Origin: Halomontanus rarus
GTDB lineage: Archaea; Halobacteriota; Halobacteria; Halobacteriales; Natrialbaceae
Assembly (NCBI RefSeq): GCF_017357405.1
Contig: NZ_CP071597.1
Location: 992,001-1,056,000, forward strand
Length of the DNA stretch: 64,000 bases
Direction of reading: 5' to 3'
Shown: positions 1 through 9,585 of the stretch, in pieces
Layout: every line of letters begins with the position of its first letter
Position numbering within the stretch: the stretch's first letter is position 1
Notes under the pieces: generated by a model
What the model saw: the letters and a program-made list of their open reading frames with translations, nothing else
Database searches by the model: none
What the model was told of the DNA's origin: nothing
Made by a program: the position numbers and the translations under genes

Positions 1-604
1 AATCGATCTGGCCGATGACCCACTCGGCAGGGCGGTCGCCGGTAACGAATCCCACGAAGTCGATCGCGTGGGTCCCCCAGTCGTAGATGTTCGGCGGTGC
101 CAGTTCGACGCGTTCGACGTCACCGATCTTCCCCGAGTCGACGAGGTCGCGGGCCTCTGCCCACGACGGCTTGAATCGTCGCTGGTGGTTGAACGTCAGC
201 TGGACGTCGCGGCGCCAGCAGATCTGTGCCATCCGCTGGGCGCCACCCCACGTGAGATCCATCGGCTTCTCGCAGTGGATCGCGTCGACACTGCCGGCCC
301 GTGCGCAGTCGACGACGATGTCCGCGTGGATCGCCGGCGGCACGCAGATGGAGACCACGTCCGGTTCGGCCTCGGTGAGCAACCGCTGGTAATCCTCGTA
401 CGTGTGCCCCTCGTCGATGTCGAACGTCTCCGCGAACGCGGCCGCGTTCTCGGGCACGATATCGGCGCAGGCGACCAGTTCACAGTTTTCGAGTCGCTGG
501 TAGACCTCGGCGTGGTGGTAGGCCATCGCGAACCCGGAGAAGTCAGGATCGTCGGGGTCGCTGCCCGTTCCGATGAGTGCAACGTCGTGTGCGTGTGAAT
601 CCAT
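1..604 (-). CDS. Gfo/Idh/MocA family oxidoreductase, 3' end outside window
   Basis: The minus strand reads MDSHAHDVALIGTGSDPDD from an ATG at 604 and stays open to the window edge, so about 201 residues of the N-terminal part are visible. A Rossmann fold starts at LIGTGSD, followed by a YEDYQRLL segment, the VVSICVPPAIHAD strand and the EKPM signature, then FNHQRRF. These are the hallmarks of NAD(P)-dependent sugar or polyol dehydrogenases of the Gfo/Idh/MocA family. The loop GTGSDPDDPDFSG after the nucleotide-binding strand is longer than in many family members. The substrate cannot be told from this part. The C-terminal substrate domain lies outside the window. Confidence 0.85.
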   Translation of the reverse strand, partial: MDSHAHDVALIGTGSDPDDPDFSGFAMAYHHAEVYQRLENCELVACADIVPENAAAFAETFDIDEGHTYEDYQRLLTEAEPDVVSICVPPAIHADIVVDCARAGSVDAIHCEKPMDLTWGGAQRMAQICWRRDVQLTFNHQRRFKPSWAEARDLVDSGKIGDVERVELAPPNIYDWGTHAIDFVGFVTGDRPAEWVIGQID

Positions 605-822
605 ACCACCGGATGCGAGATTCGGCGGTAAAAGGATTTGTTCCTCCCCCGATCACTGCCGCGACGTTCCAGTCGGTCTCCGCGTGTCCTCCGATGACTC
701 GAGCGAACGAACCGTCCGCGCCGTCGACGGTGGCCGAGGTCGTTCGTATTCGTCGTGCGAAGTGATCGAACCCCGACGGTCGACAGTGACGATGACGAGA
801 ACGAGACAGCGAGAGTCGTCTC

Positions 823-1908
823 TCAGGACGATCGGCGAGACCTGATCCTGAGACCGAGCGAGACCAGAAGGCCCACCAGTGCGAGGATCGGGACCGCCAT
901 CACCGGCAGTGAATCGTCGGCTTTGGTGTTCTCGTCTGTACCGTTCGTCTCCGTGTCAGTCGTTTCGTTCGGCATCACCACGGACTGTTCGGTCTCGGTT
1001 TCAGTCTCGGTCTCGGTCGACTCCGGTGTTTCCTCGGTTTCCGTCCCATCGTCGGTCGGCGTCGTATCCGTTTCCGTCGTGTTCTCGGTTTCCGTCGCGT
1101 TCTCGGTTTCCGTCGGTTCATCCGTTGGCGTCTCGGTCACGTCGTTCTCGCCATCATCTCCGTTCGCCGGTGGTTCGGGCGTACTGGCCGACTCGGTCAC
1201 TTCGAGCGAGCCACCATCACCCACACCGAGGACTTCCGGTTCGCCACGGTACTCTTCGTCACCTTGTGCGACTGCATAGACGTTATGCGATCCCTCATCG
1301 AGTCCAGAGACCGACGCCTGGTACGTTCCGTCGTCGGTCTGCTGTGCGGGAACACGCTCCGTCGTGTCCTCGTTCCAGACGGCGACTTCAACACCCTCCG
1401 GCGAACCGCTGGCGGCCATCTCTGAGACGTCCACGGTCACCTCGAGCTCGTCGTCCGGATGAACTTCGGAGGCGTACTCGACCGAGAGATCGTAGCCGTT
1501 GATAACGACCGGAAAGACGTCGACGTAATCGCCGTCGACTTGGAGAGCGAGCATGTAGCTGCCGGGCTCGAGCGACGACGTGTCGAACTCGACTTCCGTG
1601 CCGCGCTCGGTCGTTTCGATCTGTTCGTCGCTGGTGTAGAGATGAACGGCGACGCTCGAGTCGTCGGGGGCGTTCACGGAGGCGGAAAGGGACTGGCCGG
1701 GATCGCGGTCGGCGAGACCGTCAATAGTGAACTCGCCGCCCTCCAACGAGACGGTCTCCGAGGGCGTCTCGGTCGTGTCCGAGACCGTCAATTCGTAGTC
1801 GGACGCGACGACGGGACCGGCAGATAGAGTCACGAGTGCGAGGACGACTACAACGATCAGTCCGGTGGCAGCGATTCTCGAGTCGTGGTAGATTGAATTG
1901 CGGATCAT
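823..1908 (-). CDS. Secreted, C-terminally anchored surface protein with Thr/Glu-rich stalk
   Basis: The protein has 361 residues when started at MIRNSIYHDS; an upstream in-frame ATG at 2004 would add 32 unlikely residues ahead of the signal peptide. Residues 12-35 form a hydrophobic export signal ending near VVAS. Two beta-rich segments follow, ending around GVGDGG. A low-complexity TE/ETE-repeat stalk of about 90 residues is a plausible site of O-glycosylation. The chain ends with a membrane helix (VMAVPILALVGLLVSLGL) and an RIRSRRSS tail that would stop transfer. There is no PGF motif, so it is probably anchored by the helix itself. It is divergent from the surface protein at 2166, and the two share a 257-bp AT-rich promoter region. 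Ligand and function are unknown. Confidence 0.75.
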   Translation of the reverse strand: MIRNSIYHDSRIAATGLIVVVVLALVTLSAGPVVASDYELTVSDTTETPSETVSLEGGEFTIDGLADRDPGQSLSASVNAPDDSSVAVHLYTSDEQIETTERGTEVEFDTSSLEPGSYMLALQVDGDYVDVFPVVINGYDLSVEYASEVHPDDELEVTVDVSEMAASGSPEGVEVAVWNEDTTERVPAQQTDDGTYQASVSGLDEGSHNVYAVAQGDEEYRGEPEVLGVGDGGSLEVTESASTPEPPANGDDGENDVTETPTDEPTETENATETENTTETDTTPTDDGTETEETPESTETETETETEQSVVMPNETTDTETNGTDENTKADDSLPVMAVPILALVGLLVSLGLRIRSRRSS

Positions 1909-2165
1909 TGGAGGGGTAAGTGGCGGATACAAACGATACCAGTATGCCTGTCTCTCATAACCTATTTTGGGGAATAAATTAACCGTTTCGATACGATAGA
2001 TCACGGACTAATCGAGCAGGCCTCGTATTCCACGGTTTGAGACGCTCTTGGTCCCGATAATATAACTTCCGTTACGGGGAAATAGTATATTTATCGATAA
2101 TCACACAGTGGATGTCTGGCGTATGAAGGGAAAAGAATAACTTACCCTGAGAGTATCTTCAGATA

Positions 2166-4127
2166 ATGTCTAGATACATTGCCATCGTCGCGATGGCACT
2201 CATGCTGATACTCGCCCCAATTGCAGGCGTCGCTGGGGCGACGTCATCGGCATCAACGACTACTGTACAGTCAACAAATGACTCATCGATCGAGACGAAC
2301 GTCTCGGTGTGGGAGGGGTCGGTGTTGTCCCTTCGCGCGGACACGAGTAACGCCGCGACGGTCGTCCCGAATCAGGAGATCAAGATCGAAACGGATGATG
2401 AATTCCAGAAGAACGCTGACCGACCCGAGTTAGCTGTGTTCGATTCGGGTACAATTTCCCTCGATTACCGGACGATCACGTCTTTATCAGACACTCCGGA
2501 GAACACTAATGTCCAGTTCTTCGTCGGGAGTCCCACTGCGGATACGCCAGCTGCTCTGAACAATCTCTCTCTGAACGGGGACGGGCTGCAAGCGCTCAAC
2601 GAGAGCCTGACCTTCGAGGAGATTAACGATACTGAAATCGACGGGAATGGCGAACTCGTTAACGGGGACGTCGAGTTCGACGCTAGCCCCGGTCCGCACG
2701 TCGTCTTCGCAGCGACCTACGAGAACGACGAGAAACTGCTTACTGACGACGACGCGCTCGACCTGCAGGCTAACTCGGAAATCGTCGGTGTCGAACCAGT
2801 GCTCGTCCATCACGATTCCTCGGATGTTGAGCACCCGTCGGAAGCCACGCTCGGTGACAACGTCACCTTCGAAGTCGACACCGAAATGAACGACGAATTC
2901 TCCGAGCACGCGATCGTCCTCTACGACAACGAAACGTTCGAGAGCTCCAACACGACGTTGCATCTCACCGACGACGATATTTCGATGGAAAACATGACTA
3001 TCGAACATTCGATCGGTGAGATCAACGGCGTCATTTCCGCTGCGGACAACCTCGGTTACAACGACTCGGTTACGGGCATGTGGTCGATCAACAGCGTCAT
3101 CGACCAGATCCTCGTCGACGGCGAGTTCGACGACAACGAACTGCCCGAACGCACGGGCGGAGATACTATCCTGAACGCGTCCGCAACGTCGTTCTACCAC
3201 AACGGGACGTCCGACACCGCAGAGATCGACGTCGGAACCCTCGAGGACTGGGACGAGACCGAGTACCGCTGGATCCACGTCTCGATAAACGGGTCCGAGC
3301 AGCTTACGACCTCGACCGGAACGCTCGCCCTCAAAGCGGACGACAGTTCCGACGATGACGGCGATGACGACGATGACAATAATGGCGGCGGTGGCGGCTG
3401 GAGTCCACCACCGGGTGACGAAGACGGCGACAAGAAAGACAAACTCGACGTGTCCGACGCGTCGCTGAGCACCTCCGAAATCGAAGTCGGTGACTCGGTC
3501 GACGTCTCGGCAACCGCCACCAACGATGGCGACAAAGCCGGTACGTACACGATCGAACTCACCGTCGACGGCGACGTCGTCGAGGAACAGGACGTCGAAC
3601 TCGAGGCCGGCGCTTCGGAAACCGTGACGTTCACGAGAACGTTCAACGACGCCGGTGAGTACGATATCGAGATCGGTGGCGCCTCGGCCGGTACGCTGAC
3701 CGTGGTCGAGCCGGAGCCCGAACCAGAACCTGCGGCCTTCGACGTGAGTGACGCCGACCTGAGCGAGAGTGAAATCGCCGCCGGCGACTCCGTCGACGTC
3801 ACGGCGACCGTCAGTAACACTGGTGAGGAATCCGGTACGCACACCGCCGAACTCACCGTCGACGGCGACGTCGTCGCAGAACAGGACGTCACGCTCGAGG
3901 GTGGCGAGTCCGATACGGTGACCTTCACCGAGACCTTCGACGACGCCGGTGAGTACGACGTCGCTGTCGACGACAGCAGCGCCGGAACGCTGACCGTCGT
4001 TGCTGAAGACGACGACGACGATGACGACGGCGACGACGACGGCCTTCCCGGATTCGGTGCACTCATCGCGATCGTCGCCCTCCTGGGCACGATCGCACTG
4101 CGAGTCCGGACGACCGACGACTCGTAG
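2166..4127 (+). CDS. PGF-CTERM surface protein with two CARDB-like repeats
   Basis: The 653-residue protein begins with a Sec-type signal (IAIVAMALMLILAPIAGVAGA). The N-terminal half, opening with NVSVWEGSVLSLRAD, resembles the BGTF-type domain of haloarchaeal surface glycoproteins and has many N-x-S/T sites. After an Asp/Gly linker near residues 397-420 come two similar Ig-like repeats (about 425-513 and 524-612), each with the order GDSVDVxATxxNxG, ELTVDGDVV, EQDV and FxDAGEYD, typical of CARDB adhesion modules. The C terminus has GLPGFGALIAIVALLG followed by Arg residues. This is the PGF-CTERM signal that archaeosortase A processes and replaces with a lipid anchor in haloarchaea. The protein should be cell-wall exposed; its binding partner is unknown. 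Confidence 0.85.
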   Translation: MSRYIAIVAMALMLILAPIAGVAGATSSASTTTVQSTNDSSIETNVSVWEGSVLSLRADTSNAATVVPNQEIKIETDDEFQKNADRPELAVFDSGTISLDYRTITSLSDTPENTNVQFFVGSPTADTPAALNNLSLNGDGLQALNESLTFEEINDTEIDGNGELVNGDVEFDASPGPHVVFAATYENDEKLLTDDDALDLQANSEIVGVEPVLVHHDSSDVEHPSEATLGDNVTFEVDTEMNDEFSEHAIVLYDNETFESSNTTLHLTDDDISMENMTIEHSIGEINGVISAADNLGYNDSVTGMWSINSVIDQILVDGEFDDNELPERTGGDTILNASATSFYHNGTSDTAEIDVGTLEDWDETEYRWIHVSINGSEQLTTSTGTLALKADDSSDDDGDDDDDNNGGGGGWSPPPGDEDGDKKDKLDVSDASLSTSEIEVGDSVDVSATATNDGDKAGTYTIELTVDGDVVEEQDVELEAGASETVTFTRTFNDAGEYDIEIGGASAGTLTVVEPEPEPEPAAFDVSDADLSESEIAAGDSVDVTATVSNTGEESGTHTAELTVDGDVVAEQDVTLEGGESDTVTFTETFDDAGEYDVAVDDSSAGTLTVVAEDDDDDDDGDDDGLPGFGALIAIVALLGTIALRVRTTDDS

Positions 4128-4485
4128 GTCGCCGATCGTTCCAACTCACGAGTACCTCAAACGATCATCATTTTTCGCGGTTACCGCTCTCGACGAGTAG
4201 CGACAGTGGTGAGACACGGCCGCCACCCTCGAAGCGAAGACACTCGAGGTGGGATCAACGGCTAGACTAGACTTCGTCCGTCGCATCGATCCACCTCTCT
4301 GCAAGTCTGTCGTCCTCGAGTGGACCGAGAGAACGACGAGCCGGTCTCGGAGTTCGTCTCTCGAGGAGATAGATCGCCCGTCACCACTGCCCAAGGTACC
4401 GCAACTCGAGATCGGAGTCGAACGGCGGATCCCGAGAGCAAAAATACCGACACCTCCGTGGCGCGCGCCGCGACGACCGCTCGAA
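4128..4485. other. Intergenic spacer between a plus-strand gene and glmS
   Basis: This 358-bp stretch separates two convergent genes. It is rich in CTCGAG and CTCGAGTG-like words. I see no convincing coding frame, RNA gene or long inverted repeat. A short T-run (catcattttt, near 4164-4173) could end transcription of the surface-protein gene. Confidence 0.5.
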
Positions 4486-6294
4486 CTACTCGACGGTGAC
4501 GCTCTTCGCCAGATTCCGCGGCTTGTCGATCGACCGCCCCAGTCGATTCGCGACCCAGTAAGCGACCAGCTGCAACTGGACGTTCGCGAGAATCGGCATC
4601 AACGCGGGATGGGTCTCGGGCACCTCGAGGACGAAGTCCGCGTATCGCTCGACCGTCTCGCGCGAATCGGTAATGGCGACGACGGGTGCGTCCCTGGCTT
4701 CGACTTCCTTGACGTTACCGAGGGTTTTCGCGGCCGTCTCGTCGTCGCTGACCATCGCGAACACGGGCGTCCGTTCCGTCACCAGCGCGAGTGGCCCGTG
4801 TTTCAACTCTCCCGCCGCGAACCCTTCCGCGTGTTTGTACGTGATCTCTTTCATCTTCAACGCGCCCTCGAGTGCGACCGGCGCGTTGTATCCCCGGCCG
4901 ATGAAGAAGTACGCATCGGCGTCCTCGTACGCTCGTGCGACCTCGCGTGCCGTCGAATTGTCCAAGACGGATTGGACCTGATCGGGGAGGTCACGCAGCG
5001 CCTCGACGAACGCCTGTGAACTCTCGCCGGACAACACGCTCGAGAACAACGCCAGTGCGACCTGTTGGGTCGCGAAAGTCTTCGTCGCGGCGACGCCGAT
5101 CTCCGGACCAGCCCGGATGTACATCGCGTGGTCACACTCCCGAGCGGCCGAACTCCCGACGACGTTCGTCAGAGCGACCGTCGTCGCACCGACTCGATTC
5201 GCCCCGCGAAGCGCACTCATGGTGTCGGCGGTCTCACCGCTTTGCGTGACGCCGACGACCAGCGTCTCCTCGCCGACCGGAATCGAATCGGCGTCGTACT
5301 CGCTGGCCAGGAAACACTGAGCCGAAATCCCCCGTTTGCGGAGCATCTGCGCACCGTACAGCGCCGCGTGATAGGAGGTGCCACAGGCGACGAACTGGAC
5401 CGGCCCCGACGACTCCAGATCCGCCAGATCGTCGACCGTAATCGTCCCCGCCATCTCGTTGACGCGCTCGCGCAGGCACTTGCGGATCGCCTGGGGTTGC
5501 TCGTGGATTTCCTTGAGCATGTAGTGGTCGTACCCGCTCTTGCCAGCGTCTTCGGGGTCCCACTCGATGGTCTCGATCGACGTCTCCACCACCGTTCCGC
5601 GCTCGTCGGTGACGACGACGCCCGACGGTGAGACGGTCGCGAACTCGCCGTCGTCCAGGTAAATGACCCGGTCCGTGTACTCGATGAACGCGGGAACGTC
5701 ACTCGCCAGGTAGTGACCGTCCTCGCCGATTCCCAGCACTAGTGGAGATTCGTGACGCGCTGCGTACACCGTCTCGCTCTCGCAGAACACCGCTGCGACG
5801 GCGTAACTCCCTTCGAGTCGGTTGACAGCGCGCCGGAAGGCAGATTCGCGGTCGGCACCCGCCTCGAGTGCGTCCTCGATCAGGTGTGGGATCACTTCGG
5901 TATCCGTTTCGCTCTCGAACGTGTGGCCGGCCGTCTCGAGTTCCTCGCGGAGCACCTGATAGTTCTCGATGATGCCGTTGTGGACGACCGCGACGGTTCC
6001 GCTGCAGTCGGTGTGCGGGTGCGCGTTGGCGTCCGACGGCGGGCCGTGAGTACTCCAGCGCGTGTGACCGATACCGGCGTACCCGTCGACGCTCCCGTCT
6101 GGAAGTGCCTCCTCGAGTGCGGAGACTTCGCCCTGACGTTTGTGGACCGAAATCGACGAATTCGCCAGCGCGACACCTGCAGAGTCGTAACCGCGATACT
6201 CGAGGCCGGAGAGACCGGTCATCAAGACGTCGAGGACGTCTCCGCCGTCGGGCGTTTGCGATCCACCGCCAGTGTAGCCGATGATCCCGCACAT
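4486..6294 (-). CDS. glmS: Glutamine--fructose-6-phosphate aminotransferase (isomerizing)
   Basis: The 602-residue protein makes glucosamine-6-phosphate from fructose-6-phosphate and glutamine, the first step to UDP-GlcNAc. It starts MCGIIGYTGG, so Cys2 becomes the N-terminal nucleophile of the class II glutaminase domain (about 1-220), which includes THGPPSDANAHPH and HNGIIENY. Two SIS sugar-isomerase domains follow (about 280-410 and 450-590), with CGTSYHAALYGA, TQSGETADT and the HAEGFAAGELKHGPLAL signature. The chain ends KPRNLAKSVTVE, the canonical GlmS tail. The ATG overlaps the glmU stop as TGATG, so the pair is probably translationally coupled. Length is normal for the family (about 600). 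Confidence 0.97.
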   Translation of the reverse strand: MCGIIGYTGGGSQTPDGGDVLDVLMTGLSGLEYRGYDSAGVALANSSISVHKRQGEVSALEEALPDGSVDGYAGIGHTRWSTHGPPSDANAHPHTDCSGTVAVVHNGIIENYQVLREELETAGHTFESETDTEVIPHLIEDALEAGADRESAFRRAVNRLEGSYAVAAVFCESETVYAARHESPLVLGIGEDGHYLASDVPAFIEYTDRVIYLDDGEFATVSPSGVVVTDERGTVVETSIETIEWDPEDAGKSGYDHYMLKEIHEQPQAIRKCLRERVNEMAGTITVDDLADLESSGPVQFVACGTSYHAALYGAQMLRKRGISAQCFLASEYDADSIPVGEETLVVGVTQSGETADTMSALRGANRVGATTVALTNVVGSSAARECDHAMYIRAGPEIGVAATKTFATQQVALALFSSVLSGESSQAFVEALRDLPDQVQSVLDNSTAREVARAYEDADAYFFIGRGYNAPVALEGALKMKEITYKHAEGFAAGELKHGPLALVTERTPVFAMVSDDETAAKTLGNVKEVEARDAPVVAITDSRETVERYADFVLEVPETHPALMPILANVQLQLVAYWVANRLGRSIDKPRNLAKSVTVE

Positions 6295-7493
6295 CAGGAT
6301 CGAACCTCCGTTCCCTCCGAGACGGTCCCACGGACGGTCGCCCCCGCCTCGACGACGGTATCGGAGCCGACGATCGCGCCCGGAACGTACGTGATTCCGC
6401 CCTGATCGTGGACCCGATCGGCCAGCAACGCACCGAGATCTTCGTCCTCGAAGACGCGATCGCCGACGCGAACGTCGCCGGGACCGCCGGGGATCGTCGT
6501 CCCGGGGCCGACTGTCACACCGACGCCGGTAACACAGCCAATGACGGTCGCGTTCTGACCGATTCGCGTGTCCGCGTCGACGACGCTGTGTTCGACGACG
6601 GCGTTCGAACCGACCGTCGCGTTCGCGCCGAGACAGACGAACGGGCCGACGACCGCGCCGGGACCGATCTCACAGTCGGCATCGATGACGACCGGTTCGC
6701 GGATCACGGCCGATTCGTGAACCGTTGCCGACGAACTGACGGCCGAGGATCCCTCGCCGTCGACGATTCCTTCTTCGAACAGTTCGAACGAGACGTCGAG
6801 GAGGTCCCACGGGTACGTCGCGTCGACCCAGACGCCGTCCGAGACGACGCCACGAACCTCTCGATCCGACTCGAGGAGTTCCGAAATCCCGTCGATAAAG
6901 GAGTGCTCGCCAGTCCGGGGCTTCGCTGCACGGATCGCGTCGAAAATGTCCTGTTCGACGACGTAGACACCAGCATTGAGACGGTAGTTCCGGTCGTCCG
7001 TGGGGTCCTCGACGAGATCCGAGATGCGACCGTCCTTGTCGAGAATGACGCCACCGTATCCCGTCACGTCGGACTGCTGGACGAGTCCGAGCGTCGCGAC
7101 GGAACCGGGGTTGGCATCGTGCGTCGTCGCGACATCCTCGATGAGTCGACTGTCGACGAGCTGGTCCCCATAGACGACGAGACACGGGCCGTCGACGGAC
7201 GACTCGGCGGCCAGAAGCGCGTGGCCGGTTCCGAGTTGCTTCTCCTGTGTGACGTAGGTCAGTGGCACGTTTCGATACGTCGGCCCGAAGTGTGCCTGAA
7301 CGCGGTTTCGACCGTATCCGACGACGACGGTAATGTTCGTGATGCCGCTGTCGATCAACTGATCGAAGACGTGCTCGAGAATCGGCTTCGTCGCGGCCGG
7401 CAACATCGGTTTCGGCCGGTTGCTCGTCAGCGGACGGAGCCGCGTCCCTTCTCCAGCAGCTAAGACGACCGCTGTGAGACCCCTGGTAGACAT
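6294..7493 (-). CDS. glmU: Sugar nucleotidylyltransferase / acyltransferase, GlmU-type
   Basis: The 399-residue protein carries an N-terminal nucleotidyltransferase domain with AAGEGTRLRPLTSNRPKP (from about residue 10) and a GDQLVDSRLIEDV metal-site region. The C-terminal left-handed beta-helix from about residue 245 has hexapeptide repeats (VIDADCEIGPGAVVGPF and later turns) and matches the acetyltransferase half of GlmU. Together with glmS downstream it should convert glucosamine-1-phosphate to UDP-GlcNAc for glycoprotein or exopolysaccharide synthesis in the cytoplasm. I chose the ATG at 7493 (MSTRGLTAVVLAAG), because the in-frame extension to 7523 has no homologous look. Substrate could also be another hexose-1-phosphate. 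Confidence 0.92.
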   Translation of the reverse strand: MSTRGLTAVVLAAGEGTRLRPLTSNRPKPMLPAATKPILEHVFDQLIDSGITNITVVVGYGRNRVQAHFGPTYRNVPLTYVTQEKQLGTGHALLAAESSVDGPCLVVYGDQLVDSRLIEDVATTHDANPGSVATLGLVQQSDVTGYGGVILDKDGRISDLVEDPTDDRNYRLNAGVYVVEQDIFDAIRAAKPRTGEHSFIDGISELLESDREVRGVVSDGVWVDATYPWDLLDVSFELFEEGIVDGEGSSAVSSSATVHESAVIREPVVIDADCEIGPGAVVGPFVCLGANATVGSNAVVEHSVVDADTRIGQNATVIGCVTGVGVTVGPGTTIPGGPGDVRVGDRVFEDEDLGALLADRVHDQGGITYVPGAIVGSDTVVEAGATVRGTVSEGTEVRS

Positions 7494-7608
7494 AGGTATA
7501 CTCCCACCCCAGAACCTCTTCAAGTTTTGGTGTTTGGATTACATGATCGATGTGCGTAATTTCAGCGTGTGTCCGTACTGGATCTAGAATTGTTGAATTG
7601 TGTGTGGA

Positions 7609-8076
7609 TCAGTCGGATTCGTCGACAGTCATCCACAGGTGAGCGTAATAGTCGGCGTTCTCGAGAGACGACTCGTCCGGGACGTCACCAGAGTACACCA
7701 ACCACGCGACACGGACGTTCTCCCCGGTCATCGTCGGTTCGAATTCGTATGGATGGTGCCACGTTTCGTCGTGAGACAGTCGCGTCTCGAGTCGCTCGAG
7801 TTCTCGTTGGTCGTGGACGACCGTTTCATTGCCATCGACGGAGACGTTCTGTTCGACTATGACGACCGTGTACTCCGTCGTCCGGTGCTCGTTGTTGTCG
7901 ATCCCGAGAATCAGCTCTCCGCTCTCGCCGGATTCGAACTCGGTCGGAAAGTCGTCGGCGACGAGCTCCCCATCGTCGTCTTCGGTCAGGAGGTACACTG
8001 CCGAGAACTGCTCGCCCGGCTGTGGGACGGCGACGGCGTAACCCACGGAGCCCACAGCGATTAGAATCGAGATCAC
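7609..8076 (-). pseudogene. 3' fragment of a DUF1616-like membrane protein gene
   Basis: The frame reads MISILIAVGSVGYAVAVPQPGEQ and then a soluble beta-rich part with FYLL-like SAVYLLTEDDDG, ELILGIDNNEHRTTEYTVVI and a final VAWLVYSGDVPDE. This corresponds to the last transmembrane helix and the external domain of DUF1616 proteins, which normally carry several N-terminal membrane helices and are about twice as long. Here the N-terminal helices are missing, and the sequence immediately upstream is a DUF4350-like gene in another frame. The 155-residue remnant has no obvious start context of its own. It most likely arose by a deletion joining two genes. Confidence 0.7.
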
Positions 8077-8647
8077 TCGTGATGACGAGGACGGTCGCAG
8101 CGTTCGGTTCGACCGCCATCGCGTAGTTGAGCGTCAACTGCTCGACGCCGCCCGTCAGTGTGTGGTTCCGAACACCCGTCGCGATCGGCATCGTCGGTCC
8201 GTTGGAGTGACGGTAGTCGTCACGAAGTACTCGGCCATCGATACGAGCGTCGGCGCCGACGTCGGCGAGCAAGGAATTGCCCGCCTCTCCGACGTTTTCG
8301 AAGACGACGAGTCGGCCCCCGTCCTCGACGAAACGCCGGATTCTCGAGGCATCCGCTCCGCGGTAGGATTCGCCCGGAGCGACCACGAACGCAGTCGTCC
8401 CCTCGGCGTTGGTATCCTCGTAGCGGCTCGGATCCCGAAGCAGATCGACCTCGACGTCGGACTCGCGCTCGAGTCGCTCACGCAGGTCACTCGAGCCGTC
8501 CCACGAGGGATTGTAGGGACCGAACGCGGCCGTCGAGGTGGTGGCGACAGCGCCGACGGCGAGGACGACCGCGAGTCCCAGTCCGAGCAGGACCGCTCGT
8601 GGCCAATCGATCCCGCCATCGCCGAGGACGTCGGCGTGCCAACTCAT
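7826..8647 (-). pseudogene. DUF4350-like gene, 5' part, joined out of frame to a DUF1616 fragment
   Basis: The protein starts MSWHADVLGDGGIDWPRAVL, has one membrane helix (about residues 16-40), then a soluble segment with AFGPYNPSWDGSSDLR, TAFVVAPGESYRGAD and IRRFVEDGGRLVVFENVG. This is the GATase-like DUF4350 pattern usually found beside MoxR/DUF58 genes in haloarchaea. Homologous-looking sequence ends near position 8080 (AATVLVITS). Beyond it the frame becomes Arg-rich (RRRRPTAGRAV), because it runs antiphase through the DUF1616 remnant. The full family is longer, with a C-terminal membrane part, so this copy is truncated. It overlaps the small upstream frame by ATGA. A short functional product cannot be excluded. 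Confidence 0.7.
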
Positions 8648-8802
8648 CGACGTCTCACCGGATTCGCGTTCCGTTTTCGTTCCCGTATTCGTTCGCCGCT
8701 ACGTGTCGGTGGTGTCGTCAGTCGCAGTACCAACCCGAGTACTGTTGCAAGCATCCACGCGACCTGTCCGTGGACGAACTGCATTCGTCGCTGGGTTGCC
8801 AT
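8644..8802 (-). CDS. Small single-helix membrane protein, possibly a gene remnant
   Basis: A 52-residue frame from the ATG at 8802 (MATQRRMQFVHGQVAWMLAT) has one hydrophobic segment (VAWMLATVLGLVLRL) and a strongly basic tail (RERKRNANPVRRR). It overlaps the start of the DUF4350-like gene by 4 nt (ATGA), which suggests translational coupling in one transcript. An AT-rich tract (tttagataat on the minus strand) lies about 30 nt upstream. In related MoxR/DUF58 clusters small or membrane DUF proteins precede DUF4350 genes, so this could be a shortened version of such a partner. I do not recognise a family. Confidence 0.4.
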   Translation of the reverse strand: MATQRRMQFVHGQVAWMLATVLGLVLRLTTPPTRSGERIRERKRNANPVRRR

Positions 8803-9030
8803 CGTGTTACAGTGCATGTCAATATTATCTAAATATGGCATACTACAATCCTGAAAAATATTGGGTGATTGTGAGTCGATTCGTGACCGGTCGAACCAGT
8901 CTGGATCGAAAATTGACGGCGATGGAGACGCGACGGGAACGGAGTCGAGGACGACGTTTCCGTCTCGAGTGCGGCGACCACGACCGATGTCGAAGCGTCT
9001 ATCCCCCCGCCTCGAGAAGGGCCGATACCG

Positions 9031-9585
9031 ATGTGGCCCTGGGGACATCTCGCCGTCGCGTACCTGTTGTACACTCTCTACACACGCCGCCGATACGGAC
9101 GTCCGCCGCGTGCACTCCCGGTGATCGCACTCGCCGTCGGGTCACAGTTTCCCGACCTGATCGACAAACCGCTCGGCTGGTCGCTGGGTGTGCTTCCCGG
9201 CGGTCGAACGCTCGCCCACTCGGTCTTTTTCGCCGCGCTGTTGGTTCCGGTAGTGTACGCACTCGCACTCCGGTTCGACCACGTCGAACTCGCAGTCGCG
9301 TTCGTTTTCGGGCACGTCTGTCACCTCCTCACCGATATTCCGCCGGATGTCACAACCAATGGCCCCGCCGAACTGACGTTTCTCTTCTGGCCCGTTCTCG
9401 AACAACCCGAGTACGAGGAGGTCGGAAGCATCCTCGAGGGGTTCTTGCGATACTCGATGGGCTCCTACGAGTGGGGTCAACTCGGACTGTGCGTCGTCGT
9501 GATCGCGCTCTGGTATCGTGACGGAATGCCTGGATTCGCCTACGCTCGGCTGACGCTCGCGCGATACGTTCCCGTCGGACGATGA
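9031..9585 (+). CDS. Membrane-bound metal-dependent hydrolase-like protein (YdjM/DUF457 type)
   Basis: The 184-residue protein begins MWPWGHLAVAYLLYTLY and contains GSQFPDLIDKPLGW, GGRTLAHSVFFAAL and FGHVCHLLTDIPPD. The spaced His and Asp residues (H6, D in PDLID, H in LAHS, H in GHVCHLLTD) are the putative metal ligands of the YdjM/LexA-regulated inner-membrane hydrolase family, in which they lie between short membrane helices. About four hydrophobic segments are visible. The biochemical reaction is unknown for the family. It is monocistronic, with 323 bp downstream before the next start. Confidence 0.8.
   Translation: MWPWGHLAVAYLLYTLYTRRRYGRPPRALPVIALAVGSQFPDLIDKPLGWSLGVLPGGRTLAHSVFFAALLVPVVYALALRFDHVELAVAFVFGHVCHLLTDIPPDVTTNGPAELTFLFWPVLEQPEYEEVGSILEGFLRYSMGSYEWGQLGLCVVVIALWYRDGMPGFAYARLTLARYVPVGR

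Noticed and set aside
2487..3842. Long minus-strand frame of 451 codons opposite the PGF-CTERM protein gene
   Set aside because: The sense frame has signal peptide, CARDB repeats and anchor; the antisense is Val/Arg-rich without structure.
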